NCBI GenBank assembly: GCA_001725215.1
Contig: MEFT01000107.1
Location: 1 to 8,409 of the forward strand
Length of the DNA stretch: 8,409 nucleotides
Reading direction: 5' to 3'
From: Clostridium sp. SCN 57-10
GTDB lineage: Bacteria; Bacillota; Clostridia; Oscillospirales; Butyricicoccaceae
How positions within the stretch are numbered: the stretch's first letter is position 1; the number at the start of each line of letters is the position of its first letter. Below, one piece after another: positions 1 to 7,244 of this stretch. The notes under the pieces are model-generated. The model had not been told where the DNA came from. It did not search any database and saw nothing but the letters and a program-made list of their open reading frames with translations. The translations under genes were made by a program, and so were the position numbers.

Positions 1-60
1 GACCATCATGAGCAAAAACATGACGAGAACCTGCGTTCCTACCACACCCGCCATTTCCAT
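1..60 (-). CDS. N-terminus of a membrane protein, possibly AEC-family permease (partial)
   Basis: Only the first 20 codons are in the window; the gene continues past base 1. The visible peptide is MEMAGVVGTQVLVMFLLMMV: a short polar start followed by one strongly hydrophobic helix rich in Val, Leu and Met. This pattern resembles the first transmembrane helix of AEC (auxin efflux carrier-like) permeases, which move organic acids or amino acids, but 20 residues cannot prove a family. The ATG at 60-58 overlaps the TAA of the upstream phosphatase gene by one base (TAATG), so translation is probably coupled by re-initiation. A second ATG two codons later could also serve. I am confident that a membrane-protein gene starts here and much less sure of the family. 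Confidence 0.5.
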   Translation of the reverse strand, partial: MEMAGVVGTQVLVMFLLMMV

Positions 61-686
61 TACAGCTTCACCATTCCATTGACGTGCGCATAATCGTCTT
101 CAAACACGATGTGCGGCGTCATGTCGTCATCAAAATCGGCGCATGTAATGGAGGTGTTATGTACCCACGGCATCTCACACAATCGGTCGATCGGCAGTCC
201 GCGCAGCCATACCAGCGCGTTGCGAATGGCGCAGCCGTGAGAGACGACGGCAACCGCCTGCCCCTCGTGCTCACGCACAATGCGGCGCAGCGTCTCAGTG
301 ACACGGCTGTATACCTCCTGCATCGTCTCGCCCTCCGGCGAACGGAACAAGTGCGGCGTCTCGCGCCACTGCTTCATTTCATCTGCATAACGTTCGGCCA
401 GCTCAACCCACGGACGGCGCTCCCACAGTCCGCAGTTGATTTCGGCGAGCGCGTCGACCGTTTCACACGGCGCACCATGGTGGCGGTTTACGGCGATCGC
501 CGTACGCTGCGCGCGCGTCAGCGGGCTGACGTAAAGCTTCGTATAGCTAAGCTGCCGCGCGCGTTCGCTCAGCTTCTCGAGCTGCGCAACGCCGCGCTCG
601 CTCAGGTCGCAGTCCGTACTGCCTTGAAATTCACCCGAAAGATTGCCCTGCGTTTCCGCATGGCGGATCAAATAAAGTCGTGTCAT
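60..686 (-). CDS. Histidine phosphatase family protein (phosphoglycerate mutase-like)
   Basis: This is a cytosolic phosphomonoesterase or mutase of the histidine phosphatase superfamily, which works through a phospho-histidine intermediate. Numbered from the longer possible start (692), the catalytic set is complete: LIRHAET with R10 and nucleophile H11, R60 in SPLTRAQ, E84 as the likely proton donor, and VVSHG with H152. The length (208 residues from the chosen start) fits the CobC/GpmB/PhoE-like branch. The substrate cannot be told; alpha-ribazole phosphate, a sugar phosphate or a nucleotide are all possible, and no cobalamin gene lies nearby. I chose the ATG at 686 rather than 692: the AGAGGG site touches the 692 ATG directly but sits six bases from the 686 ATG, which also gives the usual MTRLYLIRH start. 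The gene lies just after the mreB terminator and overlaps the next gene by one base. Confidence 0.9.
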   Translation of the reverse strand: MTRLYLIRHAETQGNLSGEFQGSTDCDLSERGVAQLEKLSERARQLSYTKLYVSPLTRAQRTAIAVNRHHGAPCETVDALAEINCGLWERRPWVELAERYADEMKQWRETPHLFRSPEGETMQEVYSRVTETLRRIVREHEGQAVAVVSHGCAIRNALVWLRGLPIDRLCEMPWVHNTSITCADFDDDMTPHIVFEDDYAHVNGMVKL

Positions 687-692
687 CTTCAT

Positions 693-698
693 CCCTCT
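693..698 (-). promoter_or_regulatory. Ribosome binding site of the phosphatase gene
   Basis: The minus strand reads AGAGGG immediately before the ATG at 692 and six bases before the ATG at 686. Spacing therefore favours initiation at 686. The site starts directly after the U-tract of the preceding terminator. Confidence 0.65.
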
Positions 699-731
699 GA
701 AAAAATGCTTCGGGCCTTAAGCCCGAAGCAT
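699..731 (-). terminator. Intrinsic terminator after mreB
   Basis: A perfect 11-bp inverted repeat (arms 721-731 and 705-715, ATGCTTCGGGC paired with GCCCGAAGCAT) encloses a five-base loop. On the minus strand it is followed by an uninterrupted T-run, giving a GC-rich stem plus U-tract. No T-run follows the stem on the plus strand, so it works in the minus direction only. It lies 19 bases after the mreB stop codon and should end the mreB transcript. Confidence 0.88.
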
Positions 732-734
732 AGT

Positions 735-740
735 ATTATA
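735..740 (-). promoter_or_regulatory. Possible -10 element for the phosphatase gene
   Basis: The minus strand carries an exact TATAAT between the mreB stop codon and the terminator hairpin. At spacings of 16 to 18 bases the -35 position reads CAGATG, CCAGAT or GCCAGA, none close to TTGACA, and there is no extended TGn. If real, transcription would start near 728, inside the 5' arm of the hairpin. It could equally be a chance match in an AT-rich gap. Confidence 0.25.
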
Positions 741-750
741 AAAACAAAGC

Positions 751-1773
<1,023 letters not shown>

Positions 1774-1821
1774 AGCTGCACCTCTCTGATTCTGTTTAGA
1801 TCTTATATTACATATGGTTTC

Positions 1822-1850
1822 ATTATAGCCAATTTATGTTGCGTTTTCAA
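1822..1850 (-). promoter_or_regulatory. Sigma-A type promoter of mreB
   Basis: On the minus strand the -35 box TTGAAA (1850-1845) is followed after exactly 17 bases by a perfect -10 box TATAAT (1827-1822). Transcription would start near 1815, about 40 bases before the mreB ATG. The -35 box lies within the last codons of comF, and the comF stop codon falls in the spacer. Confidence 0.8.
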
Positions 1851-2517
1851 CAGATACTTTTTGGTTTTGCTCCGTTCTTGCCAAAGTCGCCCCAAAAACA
1901 CATGCTGCACCCGCCATTTTCAGTACGCGCGCGCATTCCGACAATGTGGCGCCCGTGGTGTAAATATCATCGACGAGCAAAATGCGCCGTCCCGCAAGCT
2001 TGCCAGCCGGCGCGGACACATCAAACGCGCCGAGCACGTTGGCACGCCTTTGCGAGGGCTGCAGCCCGAACATCGACTTTGTCGCGCGCGTTTTGTGCAG
2101 CGTCGGGGCGACCGGTTTGCGCAGACGCTCTGCCACGTCGCGCGCAAGCAGTTCGGCATGATGATAGCCGCGCTTGCGCGTTTTTGCTTGATTGCTCGGC
2201 ACAAACGTGACGAGGTCGAATTCCTCCGTCAGCTGATGGGCGACCGCATAGGCGAGCAGGCGACCGAAGACCTTTGCATAGTGTTGCTTCCCTCGGAACT
2301 TGAACCGATGGATGGCTTCGCGCACCATTCCCTCGTAATGCAGTGCGCTGACGCAGACGTCGAAAAAAGAACCCTTCGGATGAAGCGGCAGCCGCTGCGC
2401 AAAGCGGATGCGCGCCATGCAGTCGCCACATACGCCGTCCCGCACCTCTGCCGATAAAAAGGCGCGGCAAAAGGTACAGCGCGGCGGAAATAGCGCGCGC
2501 AGCAAACGTTCAAACAT
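1834..2517 (-). CDS. comF: ComF family protein (phosphoribosyltransferase-like)
   Basis: ComF proteins are cytosolic and needed for natural DNA uptake in Gram-positive and Gram-negative bacteria, acting after or during entry of single-stranded DNA. The sequence shows an N-terminal zinc ribbon with two CxxC pairs (C14/C17 in PPRCTFC and C30/C33 in VCGDC), then a type I phosphoribosyltransferase fold. The fold includes RKRGYHHAELLA (115-126) and the PRPP-binding loop ILLVDDIYTTGAT (179-191). At 227 residues it is full length. The start codon ATG is preceded by a weak site (CGGTG, five bases away), suggesting dependence on read-through from recD2, which ends 27 bases upstream. Other competence genes are not visible, so actual DNA uptake in this host is not shown; an additional role in genome maintenance is possible. 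The 3' end contains the mreB promoter. Confidence 0.94.
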   Translation of the reverse strand: MFERLLRALFPPRCTFCRAFLSAEVRDGVCGDCMARIRFAQRLPLHPKGSFFDVCVSALHYEGMVREAIHRFKFRGKQHYAKVFGRLLAYAVAHQLTEEFDLVTFVPSNQAKTRKRGYHHAELLARDVAERLRKPVAPTLHKTRATKSMFGLQPSQRRANVLGAFDVSAPAGKLAGRRILLVDDIYTTGATLSECARVLKMAGAACVFGATLARTEQNQKVSVENAT

Positions 2518-2544
2518 GATCGCACCGTTCCCTGATCCGCCGTT

Positions 2545-4725
2545 TCAGTGCACTCGGCGGTTTTTGTTGTTGGCAGCCACCATTTTTTCCACCACGCTCT
2601 CCTGCCCCACAAGCACAAGCAGACGGCGCGCACGCGTCACCGCCGTGTACAAGAGGTTTCGGTTGAGCAGCCGCTCGGGCGCGGAAAACACCGGAATGAT
2701 GACCGCCTCATACTCGCTGCCCTGCGACTTGTGCGCCGTCACGGCAAACGCGTGCTCCAGCTGGTTCAGTTCGTCAAAGCTGTAATCAGCCTCGCGGTCG
2801 TCAAACCGAACGGTAAGCAGGCGCGCGCGCGTGTCGATCATCACGATGGCGCCCGTGTCGCCGTTAAAGACGCCAGACCCTACCTCGCTTAGGTCGGTTT
2901 TGCGCCACAGCACGTCATAATTGTTGCGAATCTGCATCACTCGGTCACCCAGCCGGAATACCGACGAGCCGAAACGCACCTCATTCTTTTCGGGTGAAGG
3001 GGGGTTTAGGCTTTCCTGCAAACGGCGATTGAGACTCGCCGTACCGCACACCATTTGCCGTGAGGGGCAAATGATCTGAATGTCCTGCGGCGCGATGCCG
3101 AAATAGGAGGTGATGCGCCCCGATACCAGCGAGACGATGGTATCGGCCGCACCTTCCGCCGTCGACGCGCGCTGAAAGAAAAAATCCGCGCGGTTTTGAT
3201 GTAAATCGGGCACCTCGCCCCGATTGATGCTGTGAGCGTTCATGATAATATCGCTGTCCTGCGCCTGCCGGAAAACCTCTGTCAGGCGTACGGTCGGCAC
3301 GCAGCCGCAGCCGAGCAGGTCGGCAAAAAAGCTCCCTGGGCCGACGGGCGGCAGCTGATCCGCATCGCCGACGAGCACAAGCCGCGTATGCGGCTTCATG
3401 GCACGCAGCAATGACGCCGCAAGCGGCAGATCAATCATCGACGCTTCGTCGACGATGATCACATCGGCATCAAGCGGGTTATTCCCGTCGCGGCGAAAGG
3501 TCAGCGTGCCGCGCTCCACATCCGGTCCCATTTCAAGAAGACGGTGCAGCGTCTTTGCCTCACGGCCGCACAGCTCACTCATGCGCTTGGCCGCGCGGCC
3601 TGTCGGTGCGGCAAGTAGCACCGCAAAGCCGTTGTTTTCAAGCAGCCAGATCATCGTGAGCAGCGCCGTTGTCTTTCCCGTGCCCGGGCCGCCGGTCACA
3701 AGTGCGAGCGCGCTGTCAAAGCAAAGGCACATCGCGTCTCTCTGCTTGTCCGCATAAGTAATCGCATGCGCCCGCTCTTGTGCCGCAATCATTTTGGCAA
3801 GCCCCGCAGGGCGCTGCACACGCATGGAAAGCAGCCGCTTGACCTCATCGGCGAGGAAGCATTCGCACTGATAGACTCGGCTGAGGTAGTATACCTCCTG
3901 CTTTGCCACGCAGTCTCGGGTCAGCCTTTGGGTGTCGCACAGCGCGCGCAACCGCTCGCTTAAGTCGCGATCTTCCGCGTTGCATAGATTCTGCGCGGCG
4001 GTAAGTAGCTTGTCGCCGGGAATAAACGCATGCCCGTTTCCGAGGTTAAACTCAAGCGTATAAACAAGCGCCGCATCGAGCCGGAGCGAGCTGTCGGGCG
4101 CAATGCCAAACTGCTCGGCAAGGCGATCCGCCGTTTCAAACGGCAGGCCGAACGCTTCGTCGCACAGCAGATACGGATTGCGTTCAATCTCTTCCACCGC
4201 GTTTTCGCCGTACAGCCGCAAAAGCGGCGCAACGAAATAGGCGGGCAGGCCGTGCGTCGTTAAAAACTCGATCAACACGCGCATGGCGTTAAGACGCAAA
4301 AAAGACTCGCGAATATCCCTCGCTTTGTCGCGCGTGATTCCACGAATCTGCGCAAGCTGCTCGGGTGAATTCGCAAGTATGTCAAACGTATCCGTACCAA
4401 ACCGCTCGACGATGGCACGCGCCGTCTTTGGCCCGATGCCGCGCACGACGCGCGACGCAAGATATTCATAAATTCCCTGCGCGCTCGCCGGCATTTGGCG
4501 CGTATATTCCGCGACCGAAAACTGAGCACCATGCTGCGGGTGGCTGACGTAATCCCCCACGGCCGAGATGCGCTCGCCCGCGCCAAGAAACGGCATGATG
4601 CCGACCACCGTGATCTCCGATCCGTCGGTCAGCATCACGCGAGCCACCGAGTAGCCACTCTCGTCATTCTTATAGATCAGCGACTGTACGACGCCTTCGA
4701 CTCTCGTCAGCTCACGTTGCTCCAC
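2545..4725 (-). CDS. recD2: RecD2-type ATP-dependent DNA helicase
   Basis: This superfamily 1B helicase unwinds DNA 5' to 3' and acts in repair, fork restart and mismatch-repair-linked processes without RecBC. It has an N-terminal OB-like region, tandem helix-hairpin-helix units near 93-110 (RGIGPKTARAIVERFG) and 125-142 (IRGITRDKARDI), and a complete helicase core: Walker A GGPGTGKT (345-352), APTGRAAKR (373-381), Walker B VIIVDEAS (422-429), GDADQLPPVGPG (453-464), AFAVTAHKSQGSE (659-671) and LLYTAVTRARR (691-701). The long N-terminus separates it from the RecD subunit of RecBCD. At 726 residues it matches the short RecD2 proteins. The start is GTG, supported by GGAGGG five bases upstream; no in-frame ATG lies in the short gap. 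It sits 21 bases after the COG2426 gene and 27 before comF. Confidence 0.96.
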   Translation of the reverse strand: MEQRELTRVEGVVQSLIYKNDESGYSVARVMLTDGSEITVVGIMPFLGAGERISAVGDYVSHPQHGAQFSVAEYTRQMPASAQGIYEYLASRVVRGIGPKTARAIVERFGTDTFDILANSPEQLAQIRGITRDKARDIRESFLRLNAMRVLIEFLTTHGLPAYFVAPLLRLYGENAVEEIERNPYLLCDEAFGLPFETADRLAEQFGIAPDSSLRLDAALVYTLEFNLGNGHAFIPGDKLLTAAQNLCNAEDRDLSERLRALCDTQRLTRDCVAKQEVYYLSRVYQCECFLADEVKRLLSMRVQRPAGLAKMIAAQERAHAITYADKQRDAMCLCFDSALALVTGGPGTGKTTALLTMIWLLENNGFAVLLAAPTGRAAKRMSELCGREAKTLHRLLEMGPDVERGTLTFRRDGNNPLDADVIIVDEASMIDLPLAASLLRAMKPHTRLVLVGDADQLPPVGPGSFFADLLGCGCVPTVRLTEVFRQAQDSDIIMNAHSINRGEVPDLHQNRADFFFQRASTAEGAADTIVSLVSGRITSYFGIAPQDIQIICPSRQMVCGTASLNRRLQESLNPPSPEKNEVRFGSSVFRLGDRVMQIRNNYDVLWRKTDLSEVGSGVFNGDTGAIVMIDTRARLLTVRFDDREADYSFDELNQLEHAFAVTAHKSQGSEYEAVIIPVFSAPERLLNRNLLYTAVTRARRLLVLVGQESVVEKMVAANNKNRRVH

Positions 4726-4730
4726 CGTCG

Positions 4731-4736
4731 CCCTCC
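4731..4736 (-). promoter_or_regulatory. Ribosome binding site fixing the GTG start of recD2
   Basis: GGAGGG on the minus strand lies five bases before the GTG at 4725-4723. The nearby ATGs in the gap are out of frame, so this site decides the GTG start. Confidence 0.75.
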
Positions 4737-4746
4737 ATCCATCAGC

Positions 4747-5226
4747 TTAGCCAAACAGCCCATAAGAAACAATGGTCGTAATCGCACCGGCCGCGAGCAC
4801 GCCAAAGAAAATAGCAGGCAGCGCGGACTTCATACGCATATTGAGCGCCGAAGCAACGAACGAACCCGTCCATGCGCCCGTTCCCGGCAGCGGAATGGCG
4901 ACGAGAATAAAGAGCCCCAGCGCACTATACTTTTTCACAGAAGCACTTTTTTTGCCGATGCGCCCCTCGACCTTAAGCACGAGCCCATGAAGGGGCCCGC
5001 GTTTAAGATACGCAAAAATTTTGCGGCTGAACAAAATCAAAAAAGGCACAGGCAGCATGTTGCCGATGACGCAAAGCGCATAGGCCTCAAGCCAAGGAAC
5101 ATCAAGCATGGCGGCCGCGGGGATGCTGCCGCGCAGCTCCACCACGGGCAGCATCGAAATGAGGAGCAGATAAAATATATGCCCCGCCGGTGTTGTCAAC
5201 AACGATGAAAACAAAGCGTCCCCCAA
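4747..5226 (-). CDS. COG2426-type small integral membrane protein (putative small multidrug export protein family)
   Basis: The 159-residue protein is mostly hydrophobic, with likely membrane segments near 15-35, 45-67, 101-118 and 134-157. Two conserved-looking signatures are visible: PVVELRGSIPAA (27-38) at the first membrane segment and AIPLPGTGAWTG (110-121), a re-entrant-loop-like stretch typical of this family. The family carries the name 'small multidrug export protein', but I know of no solid evidence for drug export, so transport function remains open. The start is uncertain: the frame opens with TTG at 5226, directly after an in-frame TGA, with GGA five bases before it; further TTG codons occur at residues 5, 9 and 10. 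It lies 45 bases after cysS and 21 before recD2, probably in the same transcript. Confidence 0.85.
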   Translation of the reverse strand: MGDALFSSLLTTPAGHIFYLLLISMLPVVELRGSIPAAAMLDVPWLEAYALCVIGNMLPVPFLILFSRKIFAYLKRGPLHGLVLKVEGRIGKKSASVKKYSALGLFILVAIPLPGTGAWTGSFVASALNMRMKSALPAIFFGVLAAGAITTIVSYGLFG

Positions 5227-5271
5227 TCACATCCAAACGCCGGCCGCATTCCGCCGCCGCCCGCTCTATCC

Positions 5272-6672
5272 TTACTTACGGCTCCACTTCACGCCCTGTG
5301 GCGTATCTTCAAGTACAATGCCCATGTCTCGCAGTACGTCGCGAATGCGGTCGGCTTCCGCAAAGTTCTTGGCCTTACGCGCCGCCTGACGCTGCTCGAT
5401 CAGCGCATCAACCTCCGCGTCGGGTGAAGCTTCCTCGGTCGGTGCTGCAATGCCAAGCACGCCGCACAGCTCGCACATCTGCCCAAACGCCGCTTTCGCG
5501 TAGGCGCGCGTCACATCGGGACGCGCGGCAAGCGTGTTGCTCTCGCGCACCAGCTCGAAAATAACGGACACCGCATCGGCCGTGTTCATATCGTCATCCA
5601 TTGCCTCGCAGAAGCGGGTACGGAAGCGGTCCAGTCCATCTGCAGAGGCTTTTTCCTCGGAAGACATCTCACCCTCTGCTCCGTTTTGTGCGAGGAAGCT
5701 AAGGTTCTTGAGCGCCGCGTTCATGCGTGCGAGCGCCGCCTGCGCCTGCTCAAGCGATTCGCGCGAATAATTGAGCGGGCTGCGATAATGGGCGGAGAGC
5801 ATGAAAAAGCGAATCGTGTCATAGCCGTAGGCGGCGGCAGCATCGCGCACGGTGAAGAAGTTATTGAGCGACTTGCTCATTTTCTGATTATCGATGTTCA
5901 AAAAAGCATTGTGCAGCCAGTAGTTAGCAAACGGCTTGCCATTGGCACACTCGCTCTGCGCAATTTCGTTTTCGTGGTGCGGGAAGCAGAGATCGACGCC
6001 GCCCGAGTGAATGTCGATCGTTTCACCAAGGTAGCGGCGCGCCATGGCCGAGCACTCGATATGCCAGCCCGGGCGACCCTTTCCCCAGGGAGACGCCCAG
6101 CTCGGCTCGCCCGGCTTTGCCGCCTTCCACAGCGTGAAATCCATGGGGTTTTCTTTGTAATCGCCGACGGCGATGCGCGCGCCCACCTCCAGCTCGTCAA
6201 GCGGCTGATGTGAAAGCTTGCCGTAATCGTGGAATGCGTGCGTGCGGAACAGCACGTCACCGTTCACCTCATAGGCATAGCCCTTATCGACCAGTGAACC
6301 GACGATATCGATGATCTCTGAAATGTTCTCGGTCGCCTTGGGGTGTACCGTAGCCTCTTTGATGCCGAGTCCGTGCGCGTCCGTAAAATATTCTTTGATA
6401 TAGCGATCTGCGATCACGTCAAAGGTCGTGCCCTCTTCATTCGCCTTCTGAATGACCTTATCGTCAATGTCAGTGAAGTTCTGCACAAACGCGACATCCA
6501 TGCCGCGGTATTCAAAATAGCGGCGCAGCACATCAAACATGATAAAGGGGCGCGCGTTGCCGACGTGGAAATAGTTATACACCGTCGGGCCGCAGGAATA
6601 CATCTTGACCTTCCCGGGCTCGAGCGGAACAAATTCTTCTTTTTTACGCGTCAATGTATTATAAAGCTTCAT
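5272..6672 (-). CDS. cysS: Cysteine--tRNA ligase
   Basis: CysRS charges tRNA-Cys with cysteine in the cytosol. The class I signatures are clear: YSCGPTVYNYFHVGNARP (25-42) holding the HIGH-like HVGN motif, and KMSKS (264-268). The zinc site that discriminates cysteine is present as C27, C207, H232 and E236, within MYSCGPT, GWHIECSAM and FPHHENEIAQ. The C-terminal part has the helical anticodon-stem region and the usual end DRIRDVLRDMGIVLEDTPQG (441-460). At 466 residues it is full length. The ATG overlaps the pgsA stop as ATGA, and AAAGGAG lies seven bases upstream inside pgsA. Because the gene begins within pgsA there is no space for a T-box leader directly before it. Confidence 0.98.
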   Translation of the reverse strand: MKLYNTLTRKKEEFVPLEPGKVKMYSCGPTVYNYFHVGNARPFIMFDVLRRYFEYRGMDVAFVQNFTDIDDKVIQKANEEGTTFDVIADRYIKEYFTDAHGLGIKEATVHPKATENISEIIDIVGSLVDKGYAYEVNGDVLFRTHAFHDYGKLSHQPLDELEVGARIAVGDYKENPMDFTLWKAAKPGEPSWASPWGKGRPGWHIECSAMARRYLGETIDIHSGGVDLCFPHHENEIAQSECANGKPFANYWLHNAFLNIDNQKMSKSLNNFFTVRDAAAAYGYDTIRFFMLSAHYRSPLNYSRESLEQAQAALARMNAALKNLSFLAQNGAEGEMSSEEKASADGLDRFRTRFCEAMDDDMNTADAVSVIFELVRESNTLAARPDVTRAYAKAAFGQMCELCGVLGIAAPTEEASPDAEVDALIEQRQAARKAKNFAEADRIRDVLRDMGIVLEDTPQGVKWSRK

Positions 6673-7232
6673 TGCGATTCTCCTTTGTTTGAAATTCCGT
6701 CACGCACGACGGAAAAATTATCGCGAAGATAGACATAGCCCGAAATAACGGTAACGGCAACCATCGCCCAGGTACAAATCGAGGCGACGGTTACGCCGGC
6801 CACCGTGGCGGCGCCAAAACCGGCAAGCAGCAACATGATACACAAAAGCTGCGTGAATGTCTTCACCTTGCCCCACACGGCAGCCTGAATGACCACGCCC
6901 TGAGCGGCCGCGACCATGCGAAGCGACGACACTGTAAATTCACGCGTCAAAATGACCATGACGGCCCATGCGGGCACGAGTCCGCTTTCGACAAACGCGA
7001 GCAGCGCCGCGCATACAAGCAGCTTGTCGGCCAGCGGGTCGACAAACTTGCCGAAGTTGCTGACCTGATTGTATTTACGCGCGATATAGCCGTCCAGTCC
7101 GTCAGTCAGGCTGGCGCAGACGAACACCACAAAGGCCCACCACTGCGCGGCGGTCGAGTCGATCGCCGCAAGAACCATAAATACAGGAATGAGCGCGATG
7201 CGTATCATAGTAATCACATTTGCCGCTGTCAT
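6669..7232 (-). CDS. pgsA: CDP-diacylglycerol--glycerol-3-phosphate 3-phosphatidyltransferase
   Basis: PgsA is an inner-membrane enzyme that makes phosphatidylglycerophosphate and CMP from CDP-diacylglycerol and glycerol-3-phosphate, the committed step to phosphatidylglycerol and cardiolipin. The CDP-alcohol phosphotransferase motif is complete: D44, D47, G48, A51, R52, G61, D65 and D69 (from TDGLDGYIARKY and GKFVDPLADK). Several hydrophobic membrane segments surround it (about 8-24, 30-42, 70-95, 126-145 and 148-168). The frame is open to 7289, but I chose the ATG at 7232: AGGAGG lies six bases before it and MTAANVITMIRI is the normal family start, giving 187 residues. The longer version would add a non-conserved stretch overlapping rimO. 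It overlaps cysS by four bases. Confidence 0.95.
   Translation of the reverse strand: MTAANVITMIRIALIPVFMVLAAIDSTAAQWWAFVVFVCASLTDGLDGYIARKYNQVSNFGKFVDPLADKLLVCAALLAFVESGLVPAWAVMVILTREFTVSSLRMVAAAQGVVIQAAVWGKVKTFTQLLCIMLLLAGFGAATVAGVTVASICTWAMVAVTVISGYVYLRDNFSVVRDGISNKGESQ
6680..6686 (-). promoter_or_regulatory. Ribosome binding site of cysS inside pgsA
   Basis: AAAGGAG on the minus strand lies seven bases before the cysS ATG and within the last codons of pgsA. With the ATGA stop/start overlap it favours coupled translation of the two genes. Confidence 0.75.
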
Positions 7233-7238
7233 ATCTAT

Positions 7239-7244
7239 CCTCCT
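7239..7244 (-). promoter_or_regulatory. Ribosome binding site of pgsA overlapping the rimO stop
   Basis: A perfect AGGAGG lies six bases before the pgsA ATG at 7232. The rimO stop codon TAG (7245-7243) shares its last two bases with this site, so the genes are tightly joined and the site selects 7232 over the earlier in-frame ATG at 7289. Confidence 0.85.

Noticed and set aside
3434..3456. Ten-base inverted repeat with a three-base loop within recD2
   Set aside because: It encodes the Walker B stretch (VDEASMID) where repeated Asp/Glu/Ser/Met codons make such symmetry likely, and no T-run follows it.
5227..5271. Possible terminator or promoter in the cysS to COG2426 gap
   Set aside because: The 45 bases are GC-rich with GGCGG-type runs but contain no good stem with a U-tract and no -10/-35 pair.
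6695..6714. Seven-base hairpin near the end of pgsA, just before the cysS binding site
   Set aside because: Only TTTC follows the stem on the minus strand, too little for a terminator, and the bases are coding. A role in coupling cannot be excluded but nothing supports it.
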